Origin: Planctomycetota bacterium
Lineage (GTDB): Bacteria; Planctomycetota; JAJSAM01
Length of the DNA: 64,000 nucleotides
Reading direction: 5' to 3'
Assembly: GCA_024274785.1 (NCBI GenBank)
Contig: JAJSAM010000042.1
Coordinates: 147,103 to 211,102 of the forward strand
Position 1 is the stretch's first letter. Every line of letters starts with the position of its first letter. Position numbers and translations under genes: made by a program. This document shows positions 1-8,517 of the stretch, one piece after another. The notes under the pieces were generated by a model. The model had not been told where the DNA came from and searched no databases. It saw nothing but the letters and a program-made list of their open reading frames with translations.

Positions 1-116
1 TGAACCGCACGATGCGAACCCAGATGCAGTCCTTCTTCACCTGGGAGCGATTTGTCGCCCGGTACAAGCTCGAGGTGAAAGGGCTGACGGACGAGGAAGA
101 GAGTACGGGGCAGTAG
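1..116 (+). CDS. 3' end of an unidentified protein-coding gene (partial)
   Basis: An open frame runs from the left edge (first full codon at base 3) to a TAG at 114-116 and encodes about 37 residues ending in LTDEEESTGQ. The stretch WERFVARYKLEVKG has protein-like composition, and no other gene occupies this strand here. Too little is present to name the family. It converges on the minus-strand yidD gene, about 90 bases away. The reading frame is seen directly; that it is a real gene is inference. Confidence 0.5.
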   Translation, partial: NRTMRTQMQSFFTWERFVARYKLEVKGLTDEEESTGQ

Positions 117-209
117 GGCTCGCCCGGGCATCAGTGCGACCGTCGCACCGTGAGCGCCGCGCGCCTCTGGGCAGGTGCGGAGGGGATGGTTGCCCGTTCC
201 GCCTGCGGA

Positions 210-455
210 CTATTCGTCCCGAGGCGGCACCGGATCATATCCGCCGCCGCCGAAGGGTCGGCAGCGCAGGATTCGCCGGATGCCCATGCCGAATCCGCGG
301 AAGGGGCCCCAGACCCGCAGCGCTTCGGCGAAGTACGTGGAGCAGGTCGGCGTGAAGCGACACGAAGCCGGCAGGAGCGGGCTCACCGCGGCCTGGTAGA
401 TGCGGATGACCAGGAGCACCGGGAAAGTGATGGCCCTGGCCAGGAAGCGCTTCAC
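210..455 (-). CDS. yidD: Membrane protein insertion efficiency factor YidD
   Basis: This 81-residue protein has the YidD pattern: an amphipathic N-terminus, then [20 protein letters not shown] with the two conserved cysteines, and a [10 protein letters not shown]-terminal tail. YidD is a small membrane-associated protein that assists YidC-dependent insertion. Its start overlaps the last four bases of rnpA, the usual rnpA-yidD coupling. The yidC gene that normally follows is not on this strand within the window; the DNA to the left encodes an unrelated plus-strand gene end. Confidence 0.93.
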   Translation of the reverse strand: MKRFLARAITFPVLLVIRIYQAAVSPLLPASCRFTPTCSTYFAEALRVWGPFRGFGMGIRRILRCRPFGGGGYDPVPPRDE

Positions 456-856
456 CGCATGCCCTTCAACCTGAGCAGATCCGCAGCCTCTCCGGCGAGT
501 CGAACCAGGCTCTGCTCGATGTCGGCATAGTCCGGGGCCGCTCCGCGCCCGACGGGAAGGACCACGAGGTCGTGGCCGGCCGGCAGGCGGGATCGGTTCA
601 GGCGAAACGCTTCACGGACGCGGCGCTTGAAGCGGTTGCGGAGAGGAGAGTTTCCGAATTTGCCACTCACGGTCAGACCGAGGCGGGGGAAATGGTCCGG
701 GCCCGGTTCCTCCCGGGGGCAGACGTAGACGATGAGGCGCCGGTCCCCCCGCGAACGGCCGCGGTCGAAGACGCGCCGGAACTGAGGGCGCGACAGGAGT
801 CGCATCGCGGGGGGGAACTGCGCGTTTCTCACCACAGCGTGGCCGCTTTCTTTCAA
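452..856 (-). CDS. rnpA: Ribonuclease P protein component
   Basis: RnpA is the protein subunit of RNase P, which matures the 5' ends of tRNAs. The family signature is present: [17 protein letters not shown] near the N-terminus, [20 protein letters not shown] in the middle (the RNR basic helix) and a C-terminal helix. The start is uncertain. A TTG at 856 overlaps the TGA of the upstream aldehyde dehydrogenase (TTGA), suggesting coupling and giving 134 residues. The ATG at 805 gives the usual family length of about 117 residues. Neither start has a clear Shine-Dalgarno sequence. The customary upstream gene rpmH is absent and replaced by the dehydrogenase. Confidence 0.93.
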   Translation of the reverse strand: MKESGHAVVRNAQFPPAMRLLSRPQFRRVFDRGRSRGDRRLIVYVCPREEPGPDHFPRLGLTVSGKFGNSPLRNRFKRRVREAFRLNRSRLPAGHDLVVLPVGRGAAPDYADIEQSLVRLAGEAADLLRLKGMR

Positions 857-2382
857 CCGAACCGGATTCCCTGGGCGAGCGGCAGGTCACGACCGTAGTT
901 GATCGTGTTGGTCTGACGCCGCATGTAGGCCTTCCACGCGTCGGAGCCGGCTTCGCGGCCGCCGCCCGTGTCCTTCTCGCCACCGAAGGCTCCGCCGATC
1001 TCCGCGCCGCTCGTGCCGATGTTGATGTTGGCGATGCCGCAGTCGGAACCGTGGGCCGAGAGGAACTGCTCCGCCGACAGGAGGTTCGTCGTGAACATGG
1101 CGCTCGAGAGTCCCTGGTCCACGGCGTTCTGTACGGCGATGGCGTCAGCGACCCCGTCCACCTCGACGAGGTAGAGGATCGGTGCGAACGTCTCCTCCCG
1201 CATGATCGGGATGTCGCGATCCACCTTGACCAGAGTCGGCAGCACGTAGCAACCGGACTCGTAGCCTTTACCGCCGAGCACCTCACCGCCGTGAAGCACC
1301 TGGCCGCCCTGCTCGCGAATCGTCTCGACCGCCTTGACGTACGTCGCCACTTCGCCCGCATCGACCATCGGTCCCATCAGGATGCCGTCGGCGAGGGCGT
1401 CACCGATCGTCACCTGCGCGTAGGCCTTTCGCAGGCGCTCGGTCAGCTCACCGGAGATCCTTCGGTCCATGAGCACGCGTCTCGTGGAGGTGCAGCGCTG
1501 TCCGGCGGTGCCGACCGCGCCGAAGAGAATCGCGCGGGTGGCCAGGTCGAGGTCGGCGTCATCGGTCACGATGATGGCGTTGTTTCCGCCGAGTTCGAGG
1601 ATGGCCCGTCCGAGGCGGCCGGCGACGACCTCGCCGATGCGTCGCCCCATGCGGCAGGATCCGGTGGCGCTGATCAAGGGGACGCGGCGGTCACTGACAA
1701 GCCGCTCGCCGACGACCGAGCCGCGGCCGACCGTCAGGCACATCACGCCCGGGTGGCCGTGGTCTTCGAACACCTTCGCGGCGATCCTGCTGCAGGCCAC
1801 GGCGGTCAGTGGAGTCTTGGAGGACGGCTTCCAGATCATGGAGTCGCCGCAGACCGCAGCCAGCATGGCGTTCCAGCCCCAGACCGCGACCGGAAAGTTG
1901 AACGCGGTGACGATACCGAGGATCCCGAGCGGGTGCCACTGCTCGTACATGCGATGGTGCGGACGTTCGGAGTGCATCGTCAGCCCGTAGAGCTGGCGGG
2001 AGAGACCGACGGAGAAGTCGGCCATGTCGATGATCTCCTGCACCTCGCCGATGCCCTCGGGCAGGATCTTGCCCATCTCCAGGGTGATCAGGGCGCCGAG
2101 CTCGGGCGCGACTTCGCGGATGGCATCACCGAGGTCGCGGATCACGGCGCCTCGCCCGGGGGCCGGGATGTCACGCCACTTCAGGAACGCCTCGTTTGCG
2201 ACGTTGACCGTGGTCTCGTAATCTTCTTCCGTCGCCAGGGTCACCGAACCGATGACGCTGCCGTCAATCGGGGAGATCGAGGGAAGCAGATCGGCGTCTT
2301 TCCGATCGATCCACTCGCCCGCATAAACGCCGGAGTTCCGCTCGACCAGACCGAGCTTCCCGAGGATGTCTTCACGCTTCAT
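853..2382 (-). CDS. Aldehyde dehydrogenase of the ALDH7/antiquitin type (probable alpha-aminoadipic semialdehyde dehydrogenase)
   Basis: This is a full-length 509-residue NAD(P)-dependent aldehyde dehydrogenase. The catalytic glutamate lies in LELGGNNAI (about E263) and the nucleophilic cysteine in GTAGQRCTSTRR (about C297). The N-terminus, the FNFPVAVWGWNAMLA segment and the terminal KAYMRRQTNTINYG place it in the ALDH7 (antiquitin) group. Members usually oxidise alpha-aminoadipate or piperideine-6-carboxylate semialdehyde in lysine catabolism, and some act on betaine aldehyde or fatty aldehydes. A Shine-Dalgarno GGAGG sits about five bases before the ATG. It is the first gene of an unusual unit with rnpA and yidD. 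The ALDH7 placement is fairly sure; the exact substrate is inference, since no lysine-degradation partner lies nearby. Confidence 0.9.
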   Translation of the reverse strand: MKREDILGKLGLVERNSGVYAGEWIDRKDADLLPSISPIDGSVIGSVTLATEEDYETTVNVANEAFLKWRDIPAPGRGAVIRDLGDAIREVAPELGALITLEMGKILPEGIGEVQEIIDMADFSVGLSRQLYGLTMHSERPHHRMYEQWHPLGILGIVTAFNFPVAVWGWNAMLAAVCGDSMIWKPSSKTPLTAVACSRIAAKVFEDHGHPGVMCLTVGRGSVVGERLVSDRRVPLISATGSCRMGRRIGEVVAGRLGRAILELGGNNAIIVTDDADLDLATRAILFGAVGTAGQRCTSTRRVLMDRRISGELTERLRKAYAQVTIGDALADGILMGPMVDAGEVATYVKAVETIREQGGQVLHGGEVLGGKGYESGCYVLPTLVKVDRDIPIMREETFAPILYLVEVDGVADAIAVQNAVDQGLSSAMFTTNLLSAEQFLSAHGSDCGIANINIGTSGAEIGGAFGGEKDTGGGREAGSDAWKAYMRRQTNTINYGRDLPLAQGIRFG

Positions 2383-2460
2383 TGCTGCCTCCCATGCGGT
2401 GCGAAAGAGCCTGTCACCACGGTCATTGTAGAGAACTTGCCGATCCGCGGCTCAAGGGTC

Positions 2461-2489
2461 TTGACGTTTGTTCAATGTTAGGGTACGTT
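2461..2489 (+). promoter_or_regulatory. Candidate sigma-70-type promoter of lexA
   Basis: TTGACG (2461-2466) and TACGTT (2484-2489) are separated by 17 bases and lie about 50 bases before the GTG start of lexA, in the divergent gap with the aldehyde dehydrogenase. I do not see a classical E. coli or Bacillus SOS box over it, so the operator of this LexA remains unidentified. Confidence 0.5.
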
Positions 2490-2540
2490 GTTTGCGGTCC
2501 GTTCGCTGAAGGTGGCTGTTTCCTGTCAAAGGAGGTTCTC

Positions 2541-3137
2541 GTGCCCTTCTACACGCGCAAGCAACAGAGCGTTCTGGAATTCGTAGCTGAGTACCAGAGA
2601 GAAAGCGGAATCTCACCGACCCTGGAGGAGATCGGCCAGCACCTGGGCGTTACCCGGGTGACCGCCTTCCAACACGTCAAGAGTCTCACCCGCAAGGGTG
2701 CGATCCGGACGAGCCCGCTCCTGTCCCGTTCCATCGAGATTCTGGATCCCGATTATCGACCCGAGAGTGGCGTCCTCCCCATTCTGGGACGAATCGCCGC
2801 GGGCAGCCCCATCGAAGCGATCGAGATCCGCGAGGAGTTCGACCCGCGTGAATTCTTCCCTTCCGGGGAGGGTTACTATCTGTTGAAAGTGAAGGGCGAC
2901 TCCATGATCGGTGACCAGATCGCGGACGGTGACCTCGTGCTCGTGGAGCCTGGGCAGACCGCCGCCGACGGGGATACCGTGGTGGCCATTCTCCCCGGGG
3001 GCGACGCCACCTTGAAGCGTCTCTACCGCGAGGATGGGCGCTTCCGTCTGCAACCGAGCAACCCCACGATGAAGCCGATCTACACCGAGGACCTGGAGAT
3101 TCGCGGAGTGGTGCGGGGCGTTCTCCGGAGGTACTAG
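2541..3137 (+). CDS. lexA: LexA SOS transcriptional repressor
   Basis: LexA represses DNA-damage genes and cleaves itself when RecA filaments form. The GTG start at 2541 is chosen because AAGGAGG lies 5-6 bases before it; an in-frame ATG at 2382 would add an unconserved tail. The 198-residue protein has an N-terminal winged helix-turn-helix (residues 1-65, ISPTLEEIGQHLGVTRVTAF), a cleavage site at A87-G88 (RIAAGSP) and a C-terminal S24 peptidase domain with the nucleophile S121 in KGDSM and the general base K159 in ATLKRL. Length and motif spacing are standard. The gene is monocistronic. Confidence 0.96.
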   Translation: MPFYTRKQQSVLEFVAEYQRESGISPTLEEIGQHLGVTRVTAFQHVKSLTRKGAIRTSPLLSRSIEILDPDYRPESGVLPILGRIAAGSPIEAIEIREEFDPREFFPSGEGYYLLKVKGDSMIGDQIADGDLVLVEPGQTAADGDTVVAILPGGDATLKRLYREDGRFRLQPSNPTMKPIYTEDLEIRGVVRGVLRRY

Positions 3138-3569
3138 CCCGCTCAAGGGGCGTCGAGCCGGCTCAGGTGACGCGCGGTCGGGGCCTGGTGGATTGAGGGA
3201 TCGCGCCCGGTCCTTCGAGTTTGGATTTCAAGCCACTTCGGAGGGCGGTGCTCCGTTGCCGCCGCGCCGGCTTCGGTGCGTTCGCCTTCCGCGGTGCGGG
3301 GGACCTGAGTCACGGCGGGGCCCGGCCGCAATGGAGAGTCGACCTCTCGGCGACCGTGCTGGCGGTCCGGGGCGTTACGCAGAATCTGCGTGCGCTGCGA
3401 AGGTTTTGAACGTCAGTAGTACATGATGCCTCCCTTGCGGGCCGGAGCAGTGCTCTCCGGCAGGCCCGTGCGCAGGCTCGGCACGGAGGCCGGTTCGCCG
3501 AAGGGGGAGGGGAGGCAGATGGGTGGGTGCACCATCCGGCGAGCCTGGCTTCATCTCCCATTCCGGCGC
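3138..3569. other. Intergenic stretch without a recognisable gene
   Basis: About 430 bases separate lexA from the next gene. The DNA keeps high GC but I find no supported coding frame. The only structure seen is an inverted repeat of GCCGGAG and CTCCGGC (3441-3447 and 3455-3461) with no T-run after it. Short open frames on both strands lack family resemblance and ribosome binding sites. Confidence 0.5.
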
Positions 3570-3575
3570 TACCAT
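3570..3575 (+). promoter_or_regulatory. -10 element TACCAT placed for a leaderless transcript
   Basis: TACCAT ends exactly six bases before the ATG at 3582 and no Shine-Dalgarno sequence intervenes. Transcription starting at the usual distance would begin on the A of the start codon. The -35 region (TGGCTT at 18 bases) is weak. Confidence 0.45.
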
Positions 3576-3581
3576 GCACGC

Positions 3582-5792
3582 ATGCGCATCCCGTCTTTAC
3601 TGATCGGCCTGCTCCTGATCCCGGCGTGCACCTCGCTGCCGGTACCCGTCGCCGAGGATGCGGATGCCGTTCAGTCCGCACACTTTCGATCCGTTCTGGC
3701 CGCGCTCGACCGCGGTGACCCCGCCGGGACTGGACTTCTGACGGAGTTCCTCTTGTCCTGGCCGGCCTCTCTGGATGGCCGCCGTCTCGACCAGAATCTT
3801 CGCGTTGCCAACGGGGACGGATGGAAGGTCTATGAGGAGGCGGCGGCCGCCTGGCGAGAATCGCCAGATGATGCGGGGTTGACTTATCTCTACGCGCGCT
3901 CGATCCCGGACCGGGAACTGCAAGCCGCGCTTTTCCGGCGGGCGATCGAACTCGACTCCTCGCTCTTCAACGCATGGTACGGCCTTGGCGTGGCGAGTCT
4001 CGAGATGGGAGAGGTCGGCACGGCGCTGACGGCCGCCAGGGGTGCGCTGGCGGCTCGGCCCGAGGACGCGGCGGCGATGATTCTGCTGGCGCGGGTGCTC
4101 TTGCGGACCGGGATGAGGGAGGACGCGGAGAGGATCTACTGCCTCGTGCTCGGGACACCCGGCGTGCGGCTCGCCCCGCTCCTCTCCGCTGCAAGGCGCA
4201 TCTGGATGATCGGCCGGCCGGCGGAGGCGCTGGGACCCGTACTCGATGCACTCGCCGCCTCTCCGGGGGTGCCGGCCCTCGAGGGAATGGCCTGGTCGCT
4301 CCTCGGCGGGCGGGGGATCCCGGACGCGGAGGTGCGCCGTGCCCTTGTTCTTGCCAGTGCGGGGCGCACGGGAGTATCGCTGCTCCTGCGGGCCCGGTGC
4401 CGCGCGCTTCTCGGTGAGGCGGATGCTGCTCTCGTCATGCTCGATGCCGCCGCCGCCGCGGGGGTGGGTGGGTTCGTGGATCACGACGAATGGTTCGGCC
4501 TGGCTATCGAGGCTGGAGACTATCAGCGGGCGCTCGCGGTCCTTTCCGCCGGGCGGCCGGCTCTGCTCTCCGAGTCGCCGGTGAACTCTCGCACTCCGTT
4601 TGATGATCGACTGGATGCGGCACTGCTCGCGGCCGCCGGCGCCCCTGGATCGGTTGTGGCGATGGCCGAGCTTTCGCGCGCTCTTTCGCGCTGCGGCTTC
4701 GGCGACGCCGCGGCGACTTGCGCCGCGCGCGCGTTGACACTGCGGCCCGGGGATCCCGAACTTCAATCGCTGCTTCGGGACACCCTGGCCTGGCAGGCAT
4801 TCATGAGTGACATCGATCGCACGTTTCGCCGACTGCGCGAGGCGGAATGGCGCGATGGGGGTGGGGCATCGCTCGATGAAGTCCGTGCCGATCTCGCCCG
4901 CCAGTCCGTTCGCCACCTCGGCCGGGATATCGTCACCGGCATTGGTGAGCAATCGTATCCGTTTGTGGGCCGGGTCCTTCGGACGGACGCGGATGGCTCA
5001 TCACCGGAGTGGATGGCCCGGGGCACGCTGCTCGTGGTGGGACAGCGAGCCGCAGCGCCGGTGGCGGCCGTCATGGCGCGGCTTGTCGGGCGCCTCGAGG
5101 GACTCATCGACGGAGAGGTTGAATACGATCTCGCGGTCGCCCGCGGGAGCACGGTCTCCCTGGACGACGCGATGCTCGGGGCGATTGCCGGTTTCACGCT
5201 GCCGGGGTGGATCAACATCGATCTCGACATCATCGATCGCACCTCGGCCCGGATCAGGCGCGAAGCGGGCAGAGCCCGGGAGGCTGAACTCTGGCCGGCC
5301 GGGGACGATGCGACGCGGTCTTCGCTCTGGTTCCCGGGTGGCGTCCGTGAGCGGATCGCCGCGCGCATCGGTGACGCGGGGGAATCGGGCCTGCTCGCCA
5401 CTCTCACCCATGAGCGCGGGCACGCCGTCGATGCGGACAAGTACCTGCCGTTCCTCCCGAACCTGCCCCGCGCCTTCGTTGCGTTTGCGAGCCACGGGTT
5501 TTCGCCGAAGAGTGTAGAGGTGGGACTCGAACGCACCGCGGAGACCTGGGCGCTCCGGTTCTCACCGGACAAGCGCGTGGCGTTGCTCAACACCCTGTTG
5601 TTCCTGCCTTATGAGCTGAGCGCTCCGCCGCACTCGGTGGCGTACTACGAGATCGTGCGGGACCTGATCCGGGAGATCGATGGCGATCCGCGGGGCTACC
5701 CGTCCATCGATCGCCGCTTCAATATTCTGCAGCAGCTCGATCGCCTGAACGACGCGGAACTCGCCAGGGCTATCTCTCGCGCTCTTCGGTGA
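3582..5792 (+). CDS. Lipoprotein with TPR-like repeats and a C-terminal HExxH zinc-peptidase-like domain
   Basis: The ATG at 3582 is preferred because it opens a clear lipoprotein signal, MRIPSLLIGLLLIPAC, with the lipid-modified cysteine at residue 16; an upstream ATG at 3423 would bury it. Residues of about 80-420 are alanine/leucine-rich helical repeats resembling TPRs (for example LFNAWYGLGVASLEMGE). In the C-terminal third lies THERGHAVD, an HExxH motif at H610-H614, followed about 40 residues later by LERTAETW with glutamates at about 650 and 654 that could be the third zinc ligand, as in gluzincins. I do not recognise a named family. The 3' end overlaps the convergent pepP gene by 23 bases. 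Peptidase activity is inference from the motif. Confidence 0.75.
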   Translation: MRIPSLLIGLLLIPACTSLPVPVAEDADAVQSAHFRSVLAALDRGDPAGTGLLTEFLLSWPASLDGRRLDQNLRVANGDGWKVYEEAAAAWRESPDDAGLTYLYARSIPDRELQAALFRRAIELDSSLFNAWYGLGVASLEMGEVGTALTAARGALAARPEDAAAMILLARVLLRTGMREDAERIYCLVLGTPGVRLAPLLSAARRIWMIGRPAEALGPVLDALAASPGVPALEGMAWSLLGGRGIPDAEVRRALVLASAGRTGVSLLLRARCRALLGEADAALVMLDAAAAAGVGGFVDHDEWFGLAIEAGDYQRALAVLSAGRPALLSESPVNSRTPFDDRLDAALLAAAGAPGSVVAMAELSRALSRCGFGDAAATCAARALTLRPGDPELQSLLRDTLAWQAFMSDIDRTFRRLREAEWRDGGGASLDEVRADLARQSVRHLGRDIVTGIGEQSYPFVGRVLRTDADGSSPEWMARGTLLVVGQRAAAPVAAVMARLVGRLEGLIDGEVEYDLAVARGSTVSLDDAMLGAIAGFTLPGWINIDLDIIDRTSARIRREAGRAREAELWPAGDDATRSSLWFPGGVRERIAARIGDAGESGLLATLTHERGHAVDADKYLPFLPNLPRAFVAFASHGFSPKSVEVGLERTAETWALRFSPDKRVALLNTLLFLPYELSAPPHSVAYYEIVRDLIREIDGDPRGYPSIDRRFNILQQLDRLNDAELARAISRALR

Positions 5793-7242
5793 GCCGGCCG
5801 GTCGACATGATCTTCTCGATCTCCGTACGCTCCCTCGCGATCTTCGCCGAGAGAATCGTGCAGCCGTCCTCGGTGACGACCACGGTATCCTCGATGCGGA
5901 TTCCGACCCCACTCTCGGGGAGGTAGACGCCGGGCTCCACGGTGAAGACCATCCCGGGGCGCAGCGGCCCGGATGAGCGAGGGTCGTGGACGTCGAGACC
6001 GACGTGGTGGCTGACGCCGTGCATCCAGCCGCGCTTCAGACCGGCCTTGGTGATGACCGTCCGGGCCGCGGCGTTGACCTCGGAGAGCGTGGCGCCGGGG
6101 CGGATCACCGCGATCGCTGCCTTTTGCGCCGCGAGCACCACGTCATAGATCCGGGCCTGCTCCGCGGTGAAGACGCCGTTCGCCGGGAAGGTGCGGGTGA
6201 TGTCCGAAGCGTAGCCCCCTACTTCCGCTCCGACATCCATGAGGACGAGGTCGCCGTCCTGGATCCGGCGGGTGTTGCTACGATAGTGGAGAATGGTGCT
6301 GTTCGGGCCGGAGGCGACGATGGAATCGAAGGCCTGGCGTTGGGCGCCGCCGCGCCGGCAGTCGAACTCGAGGGCGGCTTGCAGTTCGTACTCGGCCATG
6401 CCCGGGCGGCAGGTCCGCATGGAGCGGCGGAGACCCGCAGCGGTGAGGTTACAGGCGCGACTGATGAGCGAGATCTCCGCCGGGCTCTTGACGGCGCGGA
6501 GACGGGCGATGATCGGGCGCGCCGACATGACGGCGAGATCCGCGCGCTGTTCCATGAGCGGGGCAAGGGCCTTCGGTGGGGGGGCGCCGGCATCGAGCAG
6601 GTAGAGAGGACTGCCGTGGGGGAGTTCGAGCAGGTCGGGCAGGAGTCGCTGGATGGGGCGCACCGTTTGGATCCCGGTGGTCCGGGCGGCACTCGGACCG
6701 GGATAGAGACCGGGTCCGTTCCAGCGTTCGCGTGGTCTGCTGTGCGATCGGAGATAGAGACGGGTTTCCAAGGTGGCCGGCCCTCGCTCCTCCCGCATCG
6801 CCAGACGCGCTTGCCGGGCGCTGCGAACGGCGGATGTGTCGAGTTCGGACAGCTCCGCCCGCAGTTCGGCGAACCCGGACTTGCGCAGAAGTGCGCGAAG
6901 CAGGGCGGAAGCAGCCTCGATCTCCGCGGCAACTTTGTACACGCGGTCCGCGCGTTTGGTCGAGTGCGGCCGGCGCACCGTGACGACGAGCGCTGAGCCG
7001 GCTTCGGTCAGACCCGACAGGTAGCGGAAACTGGGTTCTGGTGCGGTGCCTCGTACTCCGGGCGACCCGGGGCCGAACAGGACGAAGGTTCCGACATCGA
7101 CGTGCTCGGCGAGGGCGGCGCGCCGGGCGGCGCACTCGAGTCGGAGGTCACTGGGGTCGTCAGGGCCGGCGGCGGCCGGTGCGAGGGTGATCGCGAGGAG
7201 CAGAGGGAGAATGGCGAAGCGACGCAGCGGGCTTGAGTTCAC
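5770..7242 (-). CDS. pepP: Exported Xaa-Pro aminopeptidase (M24B, aminopeptidase P-like)
   Basis: This 490-residue protein begins with a signal peptide (LLLAITLAPAAAG), then a creatinase N-terminal domain including FVLFGPGSPGVRG, and ends in a pita-bread M24 domain. Metal ligands are visible in LMDVGAEVGGYASDITRTFP (two Asp), MHGVSHHVGLDVHD (His), TVEPGVYLP (Glu) and GIRIEDTVVV (Glu). The enzyme would remove N-terminal residues preceding proline. The signal peptide predicts action outside the cytoplasm, unlike classical cytoplasmic PepP. It is the last gene of the trmD-rplS-yraN-ptsN-pepP run, overlapping ptsN by four bases, and its 3' end overlaps the convergent lipoprotein gene. Confidence 0.92.
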   Translation of the reverse strand: MNSSPLRRFAILPLLLAITLAPAAAGPDDPSDLRLECAARRAALAEHVDVGTFVLFGPGSPGVRGTAPEPSFRYLSGLTEAGSALVVTVRRPHSTKRADRVYKVAAEIEAASALLRALLRKSGFAELRAELSELDTSAVRSARQARLAMREERGPATLETRLYLRSHSRPRERWNGPGLYPGPSAARTTGIQTVRPIQRLLPDLLELPHGSPLYLLDAGAPPPKALAPLMEQRADLAVMSARPIIARLRAVKSPAEISLISRACNLTAAGLRRSMRTCRPGMAEYELQAALEFDCRRGGAQRQAFDSIVASGPNSTILHYRSNTRRIQDGDLVLMDVGAEVGGYASDITRTFPANGVFTAEQARIYDVVLAAQKAAIAVIRPGATLSEVNAAARTVITKAGLKRGWMHGVSHHVGLDVHDPRSSGPLRPGMVFTVEPGVYLPESGVGIRIEDTVVVTEDGCTILSAKIARERTEIEKIMSTGRLTEERER

Positions 7243-7694
7243 CGGCCCGCGCTCGACAGGACGTCGATCAACTCCGTCGGAGTTTCGGCCGCCAGAACGG
7301 CGGTGCGAACCTCTTCGCTCTTCAGGCGGAGGGTCACAACGGCGAGGATTTCCAGGTAGCGCTGCTGCTCCTGGCTCGGCCCGGCGATCAGTACGACGAT
7401 GTTCACCGGTTTCTGGTCAAGCGCGCTGAAGTCGATCCCGGAGCGGGTGCGCCCGAGGGCGACGACGAAGTCCTTGACGGAGGGGATCTTCGCGTGGGGG
7501 ATGGCGATGCCGAGACCGATGCCGGTGGACATGATCCCTTCACGTTCGAAGATGGCTTCCTGGAGTTTCTCGGCGTCCCCGACGGAGGAACTGTCCGCGG
7601 AGAGGGCGACGAGTTCCATGATGGCCCCGTCCTTGCTGGTCGACTTGAGGTCGATCACGCGCTCCGGGGAGAGGTAGTCTCTGATGTTGATCAC
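7239..7694 (-). CDS. ptsN: PTS EIIA-like nitrogen regulatory protein (PtsN family)
   Basis: This is a single EIIA domain of the fructose/nitrogen class. The phosphorylatable histidine lies in GIAIPHAKIP (about H67), and the C-terminus carries the EILAVVTLRLKSEEVR helix. I chose the GTG at 7694 because it overlaps the stop of yraN as GTGA and matches family starts (INIRDYLSPERV); an ATG at 7730 would add 12 unconserved residues. No PTS permease is nearby, so a regulatory role is more likely than sugar uptake. It sits in a tight run between yraN and pepP with overlaps on both sides. Confidence 0.88.
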   Translation of the reverse strand: MINIRDYLSPERVIDLKSTSKDGAIMELVALSADSSSVGDAEKLQEAIFEREGIMSTGIGLGIAIPHAKIPSVKDFVVALGRTRSGIDFSALDQKPVNIVVLIAGPSQEQQRYLEILAVVTLRLKSEEVRTAVLAAETPTELIDVLSSAGR

Positions 7695-8062
7695 CGCGCT
7701 GCCCCCTCGTCGAATGCCGCCTTCATCCAACTGACGGAAACCGGCCGCCCGTCGTCTCCGAGCGTGACCGCGGCGATATCGTACCGCCGCGGATGGTCCG
7801 TCAAGCCCTTTCTCCGCAGAAACGCCAGGGCCCCGCGGATGATATGGCGCTGTTTGGCGCCGTCCACGGCTTCCAGCGGTCCGACGCGGGCGTCCCGGGA
7901 GCGAGATTTCACCTCCACGAAGACAATGGTCTTTCCGTCGAGGGCGACGAGGTCGATCTCCGCCCCGGCGGAGCGGAGATTGCGCTCGAGGAGAGTCATG
8001 CGCAACCGCTTGAGCTCTCTCTCGGCAGCGCGCTCGCCGGCCTCACCCCGTCGATCGGTCAA
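7691..8062 (-). CDS. yraN: YraN family protein (UPF0102, endonuclease-like fold)
   Basis: The 123-residue product has the hallmarks of the UPF0102/YraN family: GEAGERAAERELKRLRMTLL at the N-terminus, GAEIDLVALDGKTIVFVEVK with the restriction-endonuclease-like D...E-x-K core, and an RRYDIAAVTLG strand. The biochemical role is poorly defined; the fold resembles Holliday-junction resolvases. The start is a TTG at 8062, two bases after the rplS stop, and is supported by homology of the first residues to the family. It is coupled to ptsN by a GTGA overlap. Confidence 0.9.
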   Translation of the reverse strand: MTDRRGEAGERAAERELKRLRMTLLERNLRSAGAEIDLVALDGKTIVFVEVKSRSRDARVGPLEAVDGAKQRHIIRGALAFLRRKGLTDHPRRYDIAAVTLGDDGRPVSVSWMKAAFDEGAAR

Positions 8063-8064
8063 GC

Positions 8065-8517
8065 CTACTCCTCGGAAGAGGTTTCAGCCGCGGCAGCACG
8101 AGCGCGGGCGGCCTTCTTCTCCTTCTCGTAGGCCATCCGGGTCTTGTCCCAGATCTTCTCCTTGACGCGCGTGGCCTTGCCGGTGCGGTCGCGGAGGTAA
8201 TAGAGCTTCGCGCGGCGGACGCGGCCCATTCGCTTCACCTCGATGCCTCGAACCTTCGGTGAGTGAAGGGGAAAGGTCCGCTCCACACCCTCACCGGCGA
8301 CGATCCGGCGGACCGTGAAGGTCTCGCGGTTGCCGCTACCCTTGCGGCGGATCACCGTACCGTTGAAGATCTGGATCCTCTCCTTCTCTTCGGTCTTGCC
8401 GCGACCGACCTCGACCGTTTCGACGATGGAGACGCTGACGTCCACCGTATCCCCGATCCGGAAATCGGGAAGATCGTTCTTCATGTACCCCTGCTCCAGG
8501 TCGTCAAGTCGCCTCAT
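8065..8517 (-). CDS. rplS: 50S ribosomal protein L19
   Basis: L19 sits at the interface of the ribosomal subunits. The family core is evident: [50 protein letters not shown] and [20 protein letters not shown]. At 150 residues it is longer than the usual 115-120 because of an alanine/lysine/glutamate tail ([19 protein letters not shown]). The start overlaps the end of trmD by 14 bases, the usual trmD-rplS coupling. The rpsP and rimM genes that commonly precede trmD are absent. Confidence 0.97.
   Translation of the reverse strand: MRRLDDLEQGYMKNDLPDFRIGDTVDVSVSIVETVEVGRGKTEEKERIQIFNGTVIRRKGSGNRETFTVRRIVAGEGVERTFPLHSPKVRGIEVKRMGRVRRAKLYYLRDRTGKATRVKEKIWDKTRMAYEKEKKAARARAAAAETSSEE

Noticed and set aside
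1..900. Replication origin near rnpA-yidD
   Set aside because: No dnaA, rpmH or AT-rich DnaA-box cluster is present in the window.
2382..2540. SOS operator upstream of lexA
   Set aside because: No GAAC-N4-GTTC or CTGT-N8-ACAG type palindrome is found; the repressor of this lineage may use another motif.
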